From: Pseudocitrobacter corydidari
GTDB taxonomy: Bacteria; Pseudomonadota; Gammaproteobacteria; Enterobacterales; Enterobacteriaceae
Assembly (NCBI RefSeq): GCF_021172065.1
Contig: NZ_CP087880.1
Span: forward strand, 1,464,583 to 1,528,582
Reading direction: 5' to 3'
Length of the DNA: 64,000 nt
Position numbers and translations under genes: made by a program. The notes beneath the pieces were generated by a model that saw nothing but the letters and a program-made list of their open reading frames with translations, was not told the origin of the DNA and searched no databases. Of the stretch, positions 1-10,557 are shown in pieces (positions within the stretch are counted from its first letter, which is position 1; each line of letters begins with the position of its first letter).

Positions 1-829
1 CAAATTTCACTGGCTCTTCCAGCGCCTTAAAACTGGTTTGACGCAATAACAACGGCACATCACGGCGAGGCGGGCCTTCAATCACCGCTTTCGGCTCGAT
101 TCCGTATTCCGCCATCAGCGCCTGTACACGGTCGATATCCAGCGTGCGCGGCGTGAGATGGTTGATGTGGCAACCGGGGAAACAGACCACATCGGCAATT
201 AACCGATGCTGCTGATGCAGCGCCTGGTAGGTCTCGCGATCGACCGTCGCCGACTGATGCCAGCGAAAGGTTTCCAGCGCTTGCTGGACAAACTCCTGCG
301 CCTGTGCCGCCGTAAACTCGCCCCGCTCTTCATGTAGCGCAATCAGTTCACGACAGCGCGGGGTAAAAATATCACGCTGCTGTAAAATCTCAGCGGCACG
401 CTGCCTGAGCGCGGGATCGTCAATTAATTCAAGGCGTAAGAGCGAGGTAAACACGCGAAATGGATTGCGCGACAACGCCGCATCATCCACCGGACGAAAT
501 GCCGTGGAGTGCACCGGCACGCCTGCCTGAGAGAGATCGTAATAGCTAACCGGGTACATCCCCATAATGGCGAACATGCGCCGCAGCATCGACAGCTCCT
601 CAGCCGTGCCGAGGCGTATCGCCCCATGACGCTCAACGTTAAGCCGCGCCAGTTCATCCGCATTCACCATCTGTTCATGCAGGCGCGTGTTATTTTCCAG
701 TACCGCCAGATTCACGTCTGCGACCAGCTCCAGCAATGTGCCGTACTGCGGCACTTCCTGCTGATACATTGCCGACATCGCCTGCGAAAAATCTTCCCGA
801 ATCTCATCTGCCGTGATGCTTTGCGCCAT
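1..829 (-). CDS. ydcJ: YdcJ, 2-oxoadipate dioxygenase/decarboxylase family (C-terminal part cut by window edge)
   Basis: The frame is open on the minus strand from an ATG at 827-829 to the left edge, giving 276 residues of an expected ~450. The N-terminus (MAQSITADEIREDFSQAMSA) and the segment HINHLTPRTLDIDRV match my memory of E. coli YdcJ almost residue for residue. The family (DUF1338, HglS in Pseudomonas) is Fe(II)-dependent and turns 2-oxoadipate into D-2-hydroxyglutarate in lysine catabolism. The role in enterobacteria is not established. In K-12 it lies next to the LysR gene ydcI; here pcaHG separates the two. The stop codon lies outside the window. Confidence 0.9.
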   Translation of the reverse strand, partial: MAQSITADEIREDFSQAMSAMYQQEVPQYGTLLELVADVNLAVLENNTRLHEQMVNADELARLNVERHGAIRLGTAEELSMLRRMFAIMGMYPVSYYDLSQAGVPVHSTAFRPVDDAALSRNPFRVFTSLLRLELIDDPALRQRAAEILQQRDIFTPRCRELIALHEERGEFTAAQAQEFVQQALETFRWHQSATVDRETYQALHQQHRLIADVVCFPGCHINHLTPRTLDIDRVQALMAEYGIEPKAVIEGPPRRDVPLLLRQTSFKALEEPVKF

Positions 830-940
830 GATGTCATGCCTCCAGTGAATATATTCTGGAGTGTAGAAAAGCTCACGACGCTGCGTGGCAAGAATTTGGA
901 AAGTGTGATCGGTATGACGCTGTAAGCGAAACGGAGAGAT

Positions 941-955
941 ATAACCTGAAGTTAT
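941..955 (+). promoter_or_regulatory. Candidate PcaQ/YdcI operator upstream of pcaHG
   Basis: The sequence ATAACCTGAAGTTAT is a perfect 5-5-5 dyad. It fits the PcaQ box reported for Sinorhizobium (ATAACC-N4-GGTTAA) at most positions. It lies 93 bases before the pcaH start in the ydcJ/pcaH divergent region, where a LysR activator of pcaHG would bind. It could also serve ydcJ. Function is inferred from sequence and position. Confidence 0.55.
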
Positions 956-993
956 TAAATAAACACCTTAAATTCACTTTAAATTAACATTGA

Positions 994-2405
<1,412 letters not shown>

Positions 2406-2414
2406 TTCCCCAGT

Positions 2415-2448
2415 GCCCGGCATCGCTGCGTTTGCCGGGCTTTCTTTT
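2415..2448 (+). terminator. Intrinsic terminator of pcaHG
   Basis: GCCCGGCA (2415-2422) pairs with TGCCGGGC (2433-2440), followed by the T-rich tract TTTCTTTT. It starts ten bases after the pcaG stop. Confidence 0.85.
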
Positions 2449-2583
2449 CCCATCAATCCCTGCGCTGTGTCAGATATTTCTTGTAACTCAATTAGATCAA
2501 ATGTTAATAATAATTTGCTATCAAGTTATCAAATTTAAACAGTATTACTTGTCACTCTTATCGATCTGTTCTTAACATCGCGT

Positions 2584-3507
2584 ATGGAAAAAAATGCTCT
2601 CTTTAGTCAGCGCATTCGTCTGCGCCACCTGCACACTTTCGTTGCCGTCGCCCAACAAGGAACTCTGGGGCGCGCGGCTGAAACCCTTAATCTCAGCCAG
2701 CCCGCGTTATCCAAAACGCTCAATGAACTGGAGCAACTGACCGGCACGCGCTTATTCGAGCGTGGGCGTCTCGGCGCACAGCTGACCCTTGTCGGCGAGC
2801 AGTTTCTTACCCACGCAGTGAAAGTTCTGGATGCGCTAAATACCGCAGGCCAGGCGTTAACCCGCAAAGAAGGCAGCCATCACGATGTCGTCCGCATCGG
2901 CGCGCTACCTACTGCTGCGCTGGGGATCCTGCCGATGGTGCTGGGGCAATTTCACCAGCAGCAGCATGATGTCACATTGCAGGTCGCGACCATGAATAAC
3001 ACCATGCTGCTGGCGGCGCTGAAATCCGGGGATATTGATTTTGGTATTGGCAGAATGTCCGATCCGGAACTGATGACCGGCTTAACCTATGAGCTGCTGT
3101 TTCTGGAATCGCTCAAACTGGTAGTGCGCCCGGACCATCCTCTTCTGCATGAAAATATCACCCTGAGCCGCGTGATGGAGTGGCCTGTTGTTGTCTCTCC
3201 GAAAGGGACCGTTCCCCGACAAAATGCGGAAACGCTGCTGCAAAGTCAGGGCTGTAAAATGCCTGCGGGCTGCATTGAAACACTGTCGGCTTCGCTCTCC
3301 CGCCAGTTAACCGTAGATTACAACTACGTCTGGTTTGTGCCGTCTGGCGCGGTCAGAGACGACCTGCGACGCGGTGCGTTAACCTCACTTCCCATCGCGA
3401 CTCAAGGCCAGGGCGAGCCCATTGGTGTGCTAACTCGCGTGGATAGCCCGCTTTCCAGCGGCGCGCAGACGCTGCTGGCAGCCATTCGCAAATCAATGCC
3501 AGGTTAA
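2584..3507 (+). CDS. ydcI: LysR-family regulator, YdcI / PcaQ-like
   Basis: This 307-residue protein has an N-terminal winged helix-turn-helix at about residues 12-70 (FVAVAQQGTLGRAAETLNLS, then QPALSKTLNELE) and a LysR effector domain from about residue 95. It matches my memory of E. coli YdcI (also 307 residues). The family resemblance is to PcaQ, the LysR activator of protocatechuate genes. Here it lies directly downstream of pcaHG, unlike K-12 where it sits alone between trg and ydcJ. A dyad close to the PcaQ box lies upstream of pcaH. I infer it controls pcaHG and perhaps the downstream dehydrogenase. No strong ribosome binding site is seen before the ATG. YdcI has also been linked to acid stress in Salmonella, so other targets are likely. 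Confidence 0.85.
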   Translation: MEKNALFSQRIRLRHLHTFVAVAQQGTLGRAAETLNLSQPALSKTLNELEQLTGTRLFERGRLGAQLTLVGEQFLTHAVKVLDALNTAGQALTRKEGSHHDVVRIGALPTAALGILPMVLGQFHQQQHDVTLQVATMNNTMLLAALKSGDIDFGIGRMSDPELMTGLTYELLFLESLKLVVRPDHPLLHENITLSRVMEWPVVVSPKGTVPRQNAETLLQSQGCKMPAGCIETLSASLSRQLTVDYNYVWFVPSGAVRDDLRRGALTSLPIATQGQGEPIGVLTRVDSPLSSGAQTLLAAIRKSMPG

Positions 3508-3522
3508 CCTTTCGCATTCCGG

Positions 3523-3543
3523 CCCTCTCCGTCATGGAGAGGG
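3523..3543. terminator. Hairpin between ydcI and the PQQ dehydrogenase gene
   Basis: CCCTCTCC (3523-3530) pairs with GGAGAGGG (3536-3543) across a 5-base loop. There is no T tract, so it may be a weak or Rho-assisted terminator. The rest of the 285-base gap up to 3792 is AT-rich and probably holds the promoter of the next gene. Confidence 0.4.
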
Positions 3544-3792
3544 TGGCTACCGCTTTACCTCAGATCACGCCACCATAGATCAATTAATGCGAAATCATTT
3601 ATTAACAATTGCGCAATGCGATTTAACAGATCTATTATAGCCATACATTAACCAAATGGTTCATTCGTAATCCATATGAGTATCGGATGAACACCAATAA
3701 CAAGCAGCACGCTTTCATTTAAAACAACACCCCCTCTATGTGTGATTCATTTGGTTCACTCATTCGGGTTTGGCTGTCATCAGGAGAACAGT

Positions 3793-6171
3793 ATGGCAAC
3801 GGGCATTTCACTCAAAGGACTCCCCCGGGTCCTTAAATGGCTTCTCGCCGGACTGATGTTTATCATCGGTCTGGCCGTGGGAGCGCTGGGCATTAAACTC
3901 GCTACCGTGGGGGGAACCTGGTTCTTCGCGCTGATGGGACTGGTGATGATTGTCGCTTCGGCGCTGATCGCACGTAATCGCCGCAGCGGGATAGCGCTGT
4001 ATGCACTGGCATTTATTGTTGCGCTGATTTGGTCCGTCAGCGATGCAGGCTGGGATTTCTGGCCACTCTTTTCACGCCTGTTCACCTTTGGGGTGCTGGC
4101 ATTCCTTTGCGCCATTATCTGGCCGTTCCTGTCCGTATCGCCGCACGCGAAGAAAGGCCCTGCATTTGGGCTGGCGGCTGTCATCGCCGTGGTATTACTG
4201 GCAAGCCTGGGGGGAATGTTCAAAACCCATACCCTGGTGAGCGCAGATGAAGAGGTTCCGGTTAAACCGGTGACCGCAGGCGAGCAGCAGAAGAACTGGA
4301 CACACTGGGGGAATACCACTCACGGCGACCGCTTTGCTGCACTGGATCAAATCAACAAGCAGAACGTCGATAAGCTCCAGGTAGCGTGGGTGGCGCACAC
4401 CGGAGATATTCCGGTCAGTAATGGTTCCGGCGCAGAAGATCAGAACACCCCACTACAGGTAGGCGACACGCTGTTCGTCTGTACGCCATACAGTAAAGTG
4501 CTGGCGCTGGATGTCGACAGCGGTAAAGAGAAGTGGCGTTATGATTCGAAAGCCACGGCACCCAACTGGCAGCGTTGCCGCGGTTTAGGTTATTACGAAG
4601 AGTCGCAAAAAGTCACGACAGCAGAAAATAACAGTGCGCCCGCCGCCTGTCCGCGTCGTCTGTTCCTGCCAACCACCGACGCGCGCCTTATCGCCATCAA
4701 TGCTGATACCGGTAAACCGTGCGCCGATTTTGGTGATAAAGGCGTGGTTGATCTGAGCGTCGGGATGGGCGAAATCAAGCCAGGTTATTATCAGCAAACC
4801 TCAACACCGCTGGTAGCCGGGAATGTGGTAGTGCTGGGCGGTCGCGTGGCCGATAACTTCTCCACCGATGAACCGCCGGGCGTGGTGCGTGCTTATGACG
4901 TGCACACCGGTAAACTGGCATGGGCGTGGGATCCGGGTAACCCGAATATTACCGGGCTGCCACCGGAAGGCCAAACCTACACGCGCGGCACGCCAAACGT
5001 GTGGTCTGCGATGTCGTATGACGCCAAACTGAATCTGGTCTACTTACCGACCGGTAATGCGACGCCAGATTTCTGGGCGGGTGAACGTACGGCGCTGGAT
5101 GATAAATACAGCTCGTCGATTGTTGCCGTTGATGCCACGACCGGGAAAGTGCGCTGGCATTATCAAACCACGCACCACGATCTGTGGGATTTCGACCTGC
5201 CTTCTCAGCCATTGCTGACCGATTTGCCTGACGGCAAAGGCGGTACCACGCCGGTGCTGGTACAAACCAGCAAGCAGGGTATGATCTTCATGCTTAACCG
5301 CGAAACCGGCGAGCCGGTGGCGAAAGTCGAAGAACGCCCGGTTCCAGCGGGTAATGTTAAAGGCGAACGTTATTCCCCTACTCAGCCGTATTCCGTCGGT
5401 ATGCCGATGATTGGCAACGAAACGCTGAAAGAATCAGATATGTGGGGCGCAACGCCAATCGATTTGCTGCTGTGCCGTATTCAGTTTAAAGAGATGCGCC
5501 ATCAGGGCATTTTCACCCCTCCGGGCGAAGATCGTTCACTGCAATACCCCGGCTCGCTGGGCGGCATGAACTGGGGCAGCGTCTCCGTTGACCCGAACAA
5601 CAGCCTGATGTTCGTTAACGATATGCGCCTCGGCCTGGCGAACTATATGGTACCGCGTGCGAAAGTGGCGAAAGATGCCAGCGGTATCGAAATGGGGATT
5701 GTCCCGATGGAAGGCACACCGTATGGCGCAATGCGCGAGCGCTTCCTGTCGCCGCTGGGTATTCCGTGCCAGAAACCGCCGTTTGGTACGATGTCAGCGG
5801 TCGATCTGAAATCAGGCAAAATCGTCTGGCAGGTACCGGTTGGTACGGTGGAAGACACCGGCCCGTTGGGTATCCGCATGCATATGCCGATTCCTATCGG
5901 GATGCCGACGCTGGGCGCGTCAATGACGACACAATCTGGTCTGCTGTTCTTCGCCGGTACGCAGGATTTCTATCTGCGCGCCTTTGATACAGCAACCGGG
6001 AAAGAAGTCTGGAAAGACCGACTGCCTGTAGGCAGCCAGTCTGGCCCGATGACTTATGTGTCGCCGAAAACCGGCAAACAGTACATCATTATCAACGCAG
6101 GCGGTGCGCGTCAGTCGCCGGATCGTGGTGATTACATCATTGCGTACGCCCTGCCGGACGCACAAAAGTAA
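3793..6171 (+). CDS. quiA: PQQ-dependent membrane dehydrogenase, probable quinate/shikimate dehydrogenase
   Basis: This 792-residue protein has five predicted N-terminal membrane helices (about residues 14-140) followed by a periplasmic eight-bladed PQQ propeller with the family motifs HHDLWDFDLPSQP and GGMNWGSVSVDP. The family oxidises sugars or cyclic polyols in the periplasm and passes electrons to ubiquinone. Architecture and length fit both glucose dehydrogenase (Gcd) and quinate/shikimate dehydrogenase (QuiA). I prefer QuiA because it is next to pcaHG and its regulator: quinate and shikimate are degraded to protocatechuate. The dehydratase steps are not in this window. The start at 3793 follows AGGAG; an upstream in-frame ATG at 3742 lacks a site. 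Absent from this place in K-12. Confidence 0.75.
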   Translation: MATGISLKGLPRVLKWLLAGLMFIIGLAVGALGIKLATVGGTWFFALMGLVMIVASALIARNRRSGIALYALAFIVALIWSVSDAGWDFWPLFSRLFTFGVLAFLCAIIWPFLSVSPHAKKGPAFGLAAVIAVVLLASLGGMFKTHTLVSADEEVPVKPVTAGEQQKNWTHWGNTTHGDRFAALDQINKQNVDKLQVAWVAHTGDIPVSNGSGAEDQNTPLQVGDTLFVCTPYSKVLALDVDSGKEKWRYDSKATAPNWQRCRGLGYYEESQKVTTAENNSAPAACPRRLFLPTTDARLIAINADTGKPCADFGDKGVVDLSVGMGEIKPGYYQQTSTPLVAGNVVVLGGRVADNFSTDEPPGVVRAYDVHTGKLAWAWDPGNPNITGLPPEGQTYTRGTPNVWSAMSYDAKLNLVYLPTGNATPDFWAGERTALDDKYSSSIVAVDATTGKVRWHYQTTHHDLWDFDLPSQPLLTDLPDGKGGTTPVLVQTSKQGMIFMLNRETGEPVAKVEERPVPAGNVKGERYSPTQPYSVGMPMIGNETLKESDMWGATPIDLLLCRIQFKEMRHQGIFTPPGEDRSLQYPGSLGGMNWGSVSVDPNNSLMFVNDMRLGLANYMVPRAKVAKDASGIEMGIVPMEGTPYGAMRERFLSPLGIPCQKPPFGTMSAVDLKSGKIVWQVPVGTVEDTGPLGIRMHMPIPIGMPTLGASMTTQSGLLFFAGTQDFYLRAFDTATGKEVWKDRLPVGSQSGPMTYVSPKTGKQYIIINAGGARQSPDRGDYIIAYALPDAQK

Positions 6172-6180
6172 CTCTCCGTG

Positions 6181-6206
6181 TCGGGTGATTTCTCACCCGA
6201 CCTTTT
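6181..6206. terminator. Intrinsic terminator between the PQQ dehydrogenase gene and trg
   Basis: TCGGGTGA (6181-6188) and TCACCCGA (6193-6200) form a stem with a 4-base loop followed by CCTTTT on the plus strand. It separates two convergent genes. Confidence 0.75.
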
Positions 6207-6209
6207 AAG

Positions 6210-7886
6210 CTAAAACGATTCCCAGCTATCGCCGCCTGCCACGGCTAACGTCGGCGCGGTAGCCGGGACGTTTTCTTTCTTCACGCCGTTGTGCGAAGGA
6301 ATACGAAACGTCCCTACCGCTTCGGTTAATCGTGCCGCCTGCGCCTCCAGCGAAGCCGCCGCTGCCGATGCTTCCTCCACCAGCGAGGCATTCTGCTGAG
6401 TGACGTTATCCATCTCGGTAATCGCCTGACTGACCTGCAAAATTCCGCGACTCTGTTCATCAGACGCCGCCGCAATTTCCAGCATGATGTCCGTCACGCG
6501 TTTCACCGCATCAACAATTTCCGTCATCGTTGCCCCGGCGTTCACCACTTCATCCGAACCGCGCTCAATCAGGGTGACAGATTCAGAAATCAGCCCTTCA
6601 ATCTCCTTTGCCGCCTGCGCGCTGCGACTGGCGAGCGTACGTACTTCGCTGGCAACCACCGCGAATCCACGCCCCTGCTCACCGGCACGGGCCGCTTCCA
6701 CCGCCGCGTTAAGAGCCAGAATATTGGTCTGGAAGGCAATACTATTAATTACCGCGGTAATTTCGGAAATCTTCTTCGAACTGGTGGAAATATTGCCCAT
6801 TGTCGCGACCACGCCAGTGACCAGTTGCCCGCCACGCGTCGCTTTCCCGGAGGCATCTTCCGCCAGTTTGCTGGCGTGGTGGGCGTTATCGGCGTTTTGT
6901 TTCACTGTTGCGGTGAGCTCTTCCATGCTGGCAGCGGTCTGTTCAATGGCAGCTGCCTGTTGCTCGGTCCGCGCTGAGAGATCCGTATTCCCCACGGAGA
7001 TTTCGCTGGTTCCACGATAGATTTCCTCAGCCCCCTGACGTACCGTGCCCACCGTCTGCACCAGCGCATGCTGCATCCTTTGCAGGTTAAAGCTGAGCTG
7101 GCCGATTTCGCTGCGCCCGACGGATTCATCCGGCTGGGTAAGATCGCCGCTGGCGATTTGCGCGATACGCTGCCCGGCATGTTGTAAGGGGTTGATGACA
7201 ATCCGGCGCAGCACCACAAAAGTAATAATGGTAAGCACCAGCGCCAGCACAAAGGCCGCCGCCATAAACATCAACCCCAGCCGGGTACGCTCAAGCGATT
7301 GCTCAGTAAGGTGATTGGCTCTGTCGGTGCGAATCTGAATCACTTTCAGCAGTACCGCGTTATAGCGATCGTCCAGCGGTTTCGCCTGTTCGTTTTCATG
7401 ATTGATGATCGCTTCAAACATGCCATTTTTAGCGTATTTCAGCATCGGCTTCAGGCCATCAATATAGGCGGTAAAGCGGGCGGTAAGCTCTTTATCCAGC
7501 GCACTATCTGCTGCCGTTTTCACCCGACGCTCACGATATTGAGTAAACGCCGCCTGCGACTGCTGCATGCGGGATTCCGCGTTCGCGATATTGCGCTTCA
7601 TCTCATCCATTTCGGCAATCCGGCTCGCCGCACCGGCGTGGATTAACTCAATACGCGTTGTGCGCAAATGGTTAGAACTGTTTGATAAGCCCATCCGCAC
7701 CTGCAATTCTTCGGTGACATCTTTTTGATCCTGTTCCGCCTGCAACAGGAAATAACCCGCCAGCCCGGAGCTTAAGGCAAACAGCAGAATGATGCCGCCG
7801 AGAATAGCGGAGAAAAGCGGTACTAAACGAATATGGTGCAGGAAACTGAGTTTTTGGGTCTGGTGTTGTGTTTTAGTCTTGTCCAT
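6210..7886 (-). CDS. trg: Methyl-accepting chemotaxis protein III (ribose/galactose receptor Trg)
   Basis: This 558-residue inner-membrane chemoreceptor has an N-terminal membrane helix (about residues 20-50), a periplasmic four-helix sensor, a second helix (about 205-228), a HAMP domain and a long cytoplasmic coiled coil with the conserved hairpin tip ([20 protein letters not shown]). The sensor matches E. coli Trg, which binds ribose- and galactose-loaded periplasmic proteins. It is about 12 residues longer than K-12 Trg as I recall it, and the tail ends in SWESF, which fits the xWxxF pentapeptide that tethers CheR and CheB in Tsr and Tar. K-12 Trg lacks that tether. Confidence 0.95.
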   Translation of the reverse strand: MDKTKTQHQTQKLSFLHHIRLVPLFSAILGGIILLFALSSGLAGYFLLQAEQDQKDVTEELQVRMGLSNSSNHLRTTRIELIHAGAASRIAEMDEMKRNIANAESRMQQSQAAFTQYRERRVKTAADSALDKELTARFTAYIDGLKPMLKYAKNGMFEAIINHENEQAKPLDDRYNAVLLKVIQIRTDRANHLTEQSLERTRLGLMFMAAAFVLALVLTIITFVVLRRIVINPLQHAGQRIAQIASGDLTQPDESVGRSEIGQLSFNLQRMQHALVQTVGTVRQGAEEIYRGTSEISVGNTDLSARTEQQAAAIEQTAASMEELTATVKQNADNAHHASKLAEDASGKATRGGQLVTGVVATMGNISTSSKKISEITAVINSIAFQTNILALNAAVEAARAGEQGRGFAVVASEVRTLASRSAQAAKEIEGLISESVTLIERGSDEVVNAGATMTEIVDAVKRVTDIMLEIAAASDEQSRGILQVSQAITEMDNVTQQNASLVEEASAAAASLEAQAARLTEAVGTFRIPSHNGVKKENVPATAPTLAVAGGDSWESF

Positions 7887-7999
7887 GCCAATCGACTCTC
7901 TTCAGGTAAGCGGCGTACAAACACGCCCGTAAGATTGTCATCGGCAAGTCAGAGGATTTGATTATGGCTAAAAGCGCAAGGTGGGTCACAATTTGGCGT

Positions 8000-8030
8000 A
8001 AAAAACGTCCTCCCCCGACGGGAGAGGACG
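8000..8030 (-). terminator. Intrinsic terminator of frmRA
   Basis: Read on the minus strand, CGTCCTC and GAGGACG close a stem with inner CCC/GGG pairs, followed by six Ts (8000-8005). It lies just after the frmA stop, so no frmB follows. Confidence 0.85.
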
Positions 8031-8037
8031 CCTGGGA

Positions 8038-9180
<1,143 letters not shown>

Positions 9181-9456
9181 TTATTTTAGATAAGATCGTA
9201 GCAGATGACCGACTTCAGCCATGCGCACGGCGCGCTGATCGGGCGTCGTTTCGCCGCTCACCAGTTCGTCTTTAAGGTGCATTTCGACCAGTTCACCCAT
9301 CAGGCCATTGGCGGCCCCGCGAATTGAGGCTATCTGTTGCAGAATAGTCAGGCACGGCTCGCCGGATTCCAGCGCGCGTTCAAGAGCATCAACCTGCCCT
9401 TTAATGCGGCGTACCCGGGTCAGCGCCCGTTTTTTATCGTCAGGGGAATGCGGCAT
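9181..9456 (-). CDS. frmR: Formaldehyde-responsive repressor FrmR
   Basis: This 91-residue all-helical protein belongs to the CsoR/RcnR family and represses its own operon until formaldehyde binds. Residues known to form the formaldehyde cross-link in E. coli FrmR are present: Pro2 and Cys35, with His60 also conserved. The start at 9456 was chosen over the longer open frame because it follows a good GGAGG and gives the family length. A perfect operator dyad lies 13 bases upstream. The downstream partner frmA is its regulated target. Confidence 0.95.
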   Translation of the reverse strand: MPHSPDDKKRALTRVRRIKGQVDALERALESGEPCLTILQQIASIRGAANGLMGELVEMHLKDELVSGETTPDQRAVRMAEVGHLLRSYLK

Positions 9457-9468
9457 ACGCCCTCCATT

Positions 9469-9486
9469 AGTATAGGGGGGTATACT
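9469..9486. promoter_or_regulatory. FrmR operator
   Basis: AGTATAGGGGGGTATACT is AGTATA and TATACT around a run of six Gs. This G-tract dyad is the typical operator form of the CsoR/RcnR family, and it lies 12 bases upstream of the frmR start. Confidence 0.8.
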
Positions 9487-9599
9487 ATCATTGATATGAT
9501 ATAGATGTAAAACAATCACTAAATGAATGCGTTGATAGGGTGCATTGAGGACGCCAGCCAACCACTGAGATTGGCGGGGATGACTCCCCGCCTTGTCTC

Positions 9600-9755
9600 T
9601 TACTGTTTAGGTTCACACGCTGTAGAAACAGTAACCTCCGTCTGGTTTGTCCGGAAGTGGACCTCGCAGAGATCCCGCCGCATCGCCAACACCGCTAAAA
9701 TCACGGTGATACAGATGATAACCAGGGCAATTAAGCCTGAACGTTGCCATTTCAT
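9600..9755 (-). CDS. Hok/Gef-family type I toxin, copy 1
   Basis: This 51-residue peptide starts MKWQRSGLIALVIICITVIL, has one membrane helix (about residues 6-24) and then the Hok signature RRDLCEVHFRTNQTEV and a C-terminal cysteine. Hok peptides insert into the inner membrane and depolarise it when antisense Sok RNA is lost. The ATG follows GGAGAAG. An overlapping frame (mok) spans 9613-9813 on the same strand, as in classical hok/sok loci. It sits at the hokB position of K-12 (between cybB and trg), but the peptide looks closer to HokC/HokD than to HokB. Confidence 0.88.
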   Translation of the reverse strand: MKWQRSGLIALVIICITVILAVLAMRRDLCEVHFRTNQTEVTVSTACEPKQ

Positions 9756-9813
9756 AGCCTGCTTCTCCTTGACCCGTAGGTCTGTAAGAGGCTAATCTAA
9801 TGCTGTGTGGCAT
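9613..9813 (-). CDS. Mok overlapping frame, copy 1
   Basis: A 66-residue frame starts 58 bases upstream of hok and overlaps it in another register. In hok/sok systems translation of mok opens the hok start site, and Sok RNA blocks mok. The product is not expected to act as a protein; the call rests on the conserved arrangement. Confidence 0.6.
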   Translation of the reverse strand: MPHSIRLASYRPTGQGEAGYEMATFRLNCPGYHLYHRDFSGVGDAAGSLRGPLPDKPDGGYCFYSV

Positions 9814-9876
9814 AGATTTGGGCCTCGGTAAGTGTTAAGCGTCCGGCAAGACGCTCAATGTTTCCGGGGCTTTTCT
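9808..9876 (+). ncRNA. Sok-type antisense RNA, copy 1 (ends approximate)
   Basis: The plus strand here carries a long imperfect hairpin from GCCTCGG (9822-9828) to CCGGGGC (9864-9870) followed by TTTTCTCT. This is the same GCCTCGN...CGGGGCTTTT terminator found in R1 and chromosomal Sok RNAs. It lies opposite the mok leader. The 5' end is inferred from R1 Sok. Confidence 0.65.
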
Positions 9877-9904
9877 CTATCTGCCTTTTGGAGATTGCCT
9901 GAGA

Positions 9905-9945
9905 CAGATAGCCTCAAGCACCCGCCGCGATTTTACACCTACACA
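9905..9945 (-). promoter_or_regulatory. hok mRNA start region, copy 1
   Basis: On the minus strand a TAAAAT -10 like box is followed by GCGGGTGCTTGAGGC. The latter matches the conserved 5' end of hok mRNAs (GGCGCTTGAGGC in R1). Confidence 0.5.
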
Positions 9946-10119
9946 GTGAAACTCAGCAGTCTGGAAATGGACTCGTAAGAAGAGCTTGGTTGTCTCGGAC
10001 AAGGCGCGCATATTTACCGCGAATGCCGAAATGATGATGAATTGAGTGACGTATAAAAAGGGTGCTCAAAGGATACCTGCCACATCAGAAACGGCGGGGA
10101 TCGCTCCCCGCCTTGTCTC

Positions 10120-10275
10120 TTACTGTTTAGATTCGCATGCTGTAGAAACAGTAACCTCCGTCTGGTTCGTCCGGAAGTGGACCTCGCAGAGATCCCGCCG
10201 CATCGCCAACACCGCTAAAATCACGGTGATACAGATGATAACCAGGGCAATTAAGCCTGAACGTTGCCATTTCAT
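10120..10275 (-). CDS. Hok/Gef-family type I toxin, copy 2
   Basis: This 51-residue peptide is identical to copy 1 except that Pro49 is replaced by Ser near the C-terminus (CESKQ against CEPKQ). The membrane helix, the RRDLCEV motif and the ribosome binding site are preserved. The overlapping mok frame also survives at 10127-10333. Intact coding, leader and antisense parts in both copies suggest both are functional or that the duplication is recent. Confidence 0.88.
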   Translation of the reverse strand: MKWQRSGLIALVIICITVILAVLAMRRDLCEVHFRTNQTEVTVSTACESKQ

Positions 10276-10333
10276 AGCCTGCTTCTCCTTGACCCGTAGG
10301 TCTGTAAGAGGCTAATCTAATGCTGCTTGGCAT
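10127..10333 (-). CDS. Mok overlapping frame, copy 2
   Basis: A 68-residue frame starts 58 bases upstream of the second hok, the same offset as in copy 1. It differs at the N-terminus (MPSSIRL against MPHSIRL) and ends two residues later. Confidence 0.6.
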   Translation of the reverse strand: MPSSIRLASYRPTGQGEAGYEMATFRLNCPGYHLYHRDFSGVGDAAGSLRGPLPDEPDGGYCFYSMRI

Positions 10334-10396
10334 AGATTTAGGCCTCGGTAAGTGTTAAGCGTCCTGCAAGACGCTCAATGTTTCCGGGGCTTTTCT
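10328..10396 (+). ncRNA. Sok-type antisense RNA, copy 2 (ends approximate)
   Basis: The same terminator hairpin as in copy 1 is present, with one changed loop base (GTCCTGCAAGAC against GTCCGGCAAGAC). Boundaries are carried over from copy 1 by the 520-base offset. Confidence 0.62.
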
Positions 10397-10525
10397 CTAT
10401 CTGCCTTTTGGAGATTGCCTGAGACAGATAGCCTCAAGCACCCGCCGCGATTTTACACCTTCACAGTGAAACTCAGCAGTCTGGAAATGGACTCTTAAGA
10501 AAGGAATGATTGCTTTAGAGGGAGT

Positions 10526-10547
10526 GCCGGATACAGGCGCATCCGGC
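10526..10547. repeat. REP-like palindrome downstream of leuE
   Basis: GCCGGAT and ATCCGGC flank an 8-base centre. This matches the enterobacterial REP core. There is no T tract on the minus strand after it. Confidence 0.6.
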
Positions 10548-10557
10548 AAAAAGGAAC

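Larger units (their letters stand above)
9573..9982. repeat. Tandem duplicated hok/sok unit, copy 1
   Basis: About 410 bases recur at 10093-10502 with roughly a dozen differences (about 97% identity by eye) and an exact 520-base offset. Each copy holds a hok toxin gene, an overlapping mok frame, the mRNA leader and an antisense sok terminator. Confidence 0.9.
10093..10502. repeat. Tandem duplicated hok/sok unit, copy 2
   Basis: This is the second copy of the unit at 9573-9982. The 110 bases between the copies (9983-10092) are unique and hold no gene I can support. Confidence 0.9.

Noticed and set aside
3793..6171. Naming this gene gcd (glucose dehydrogenase)
   Set aside because: The context with pcaHG and the sequence divergence from Gcd favour a quinate/shikimate enzyme, although this is not proven.
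9523..9795. Plus-strand 90-codon frame and its near copy at 10046-10315
   Set aside because: They are antisense to the hok genes and conserved only because the unit is duplicated.
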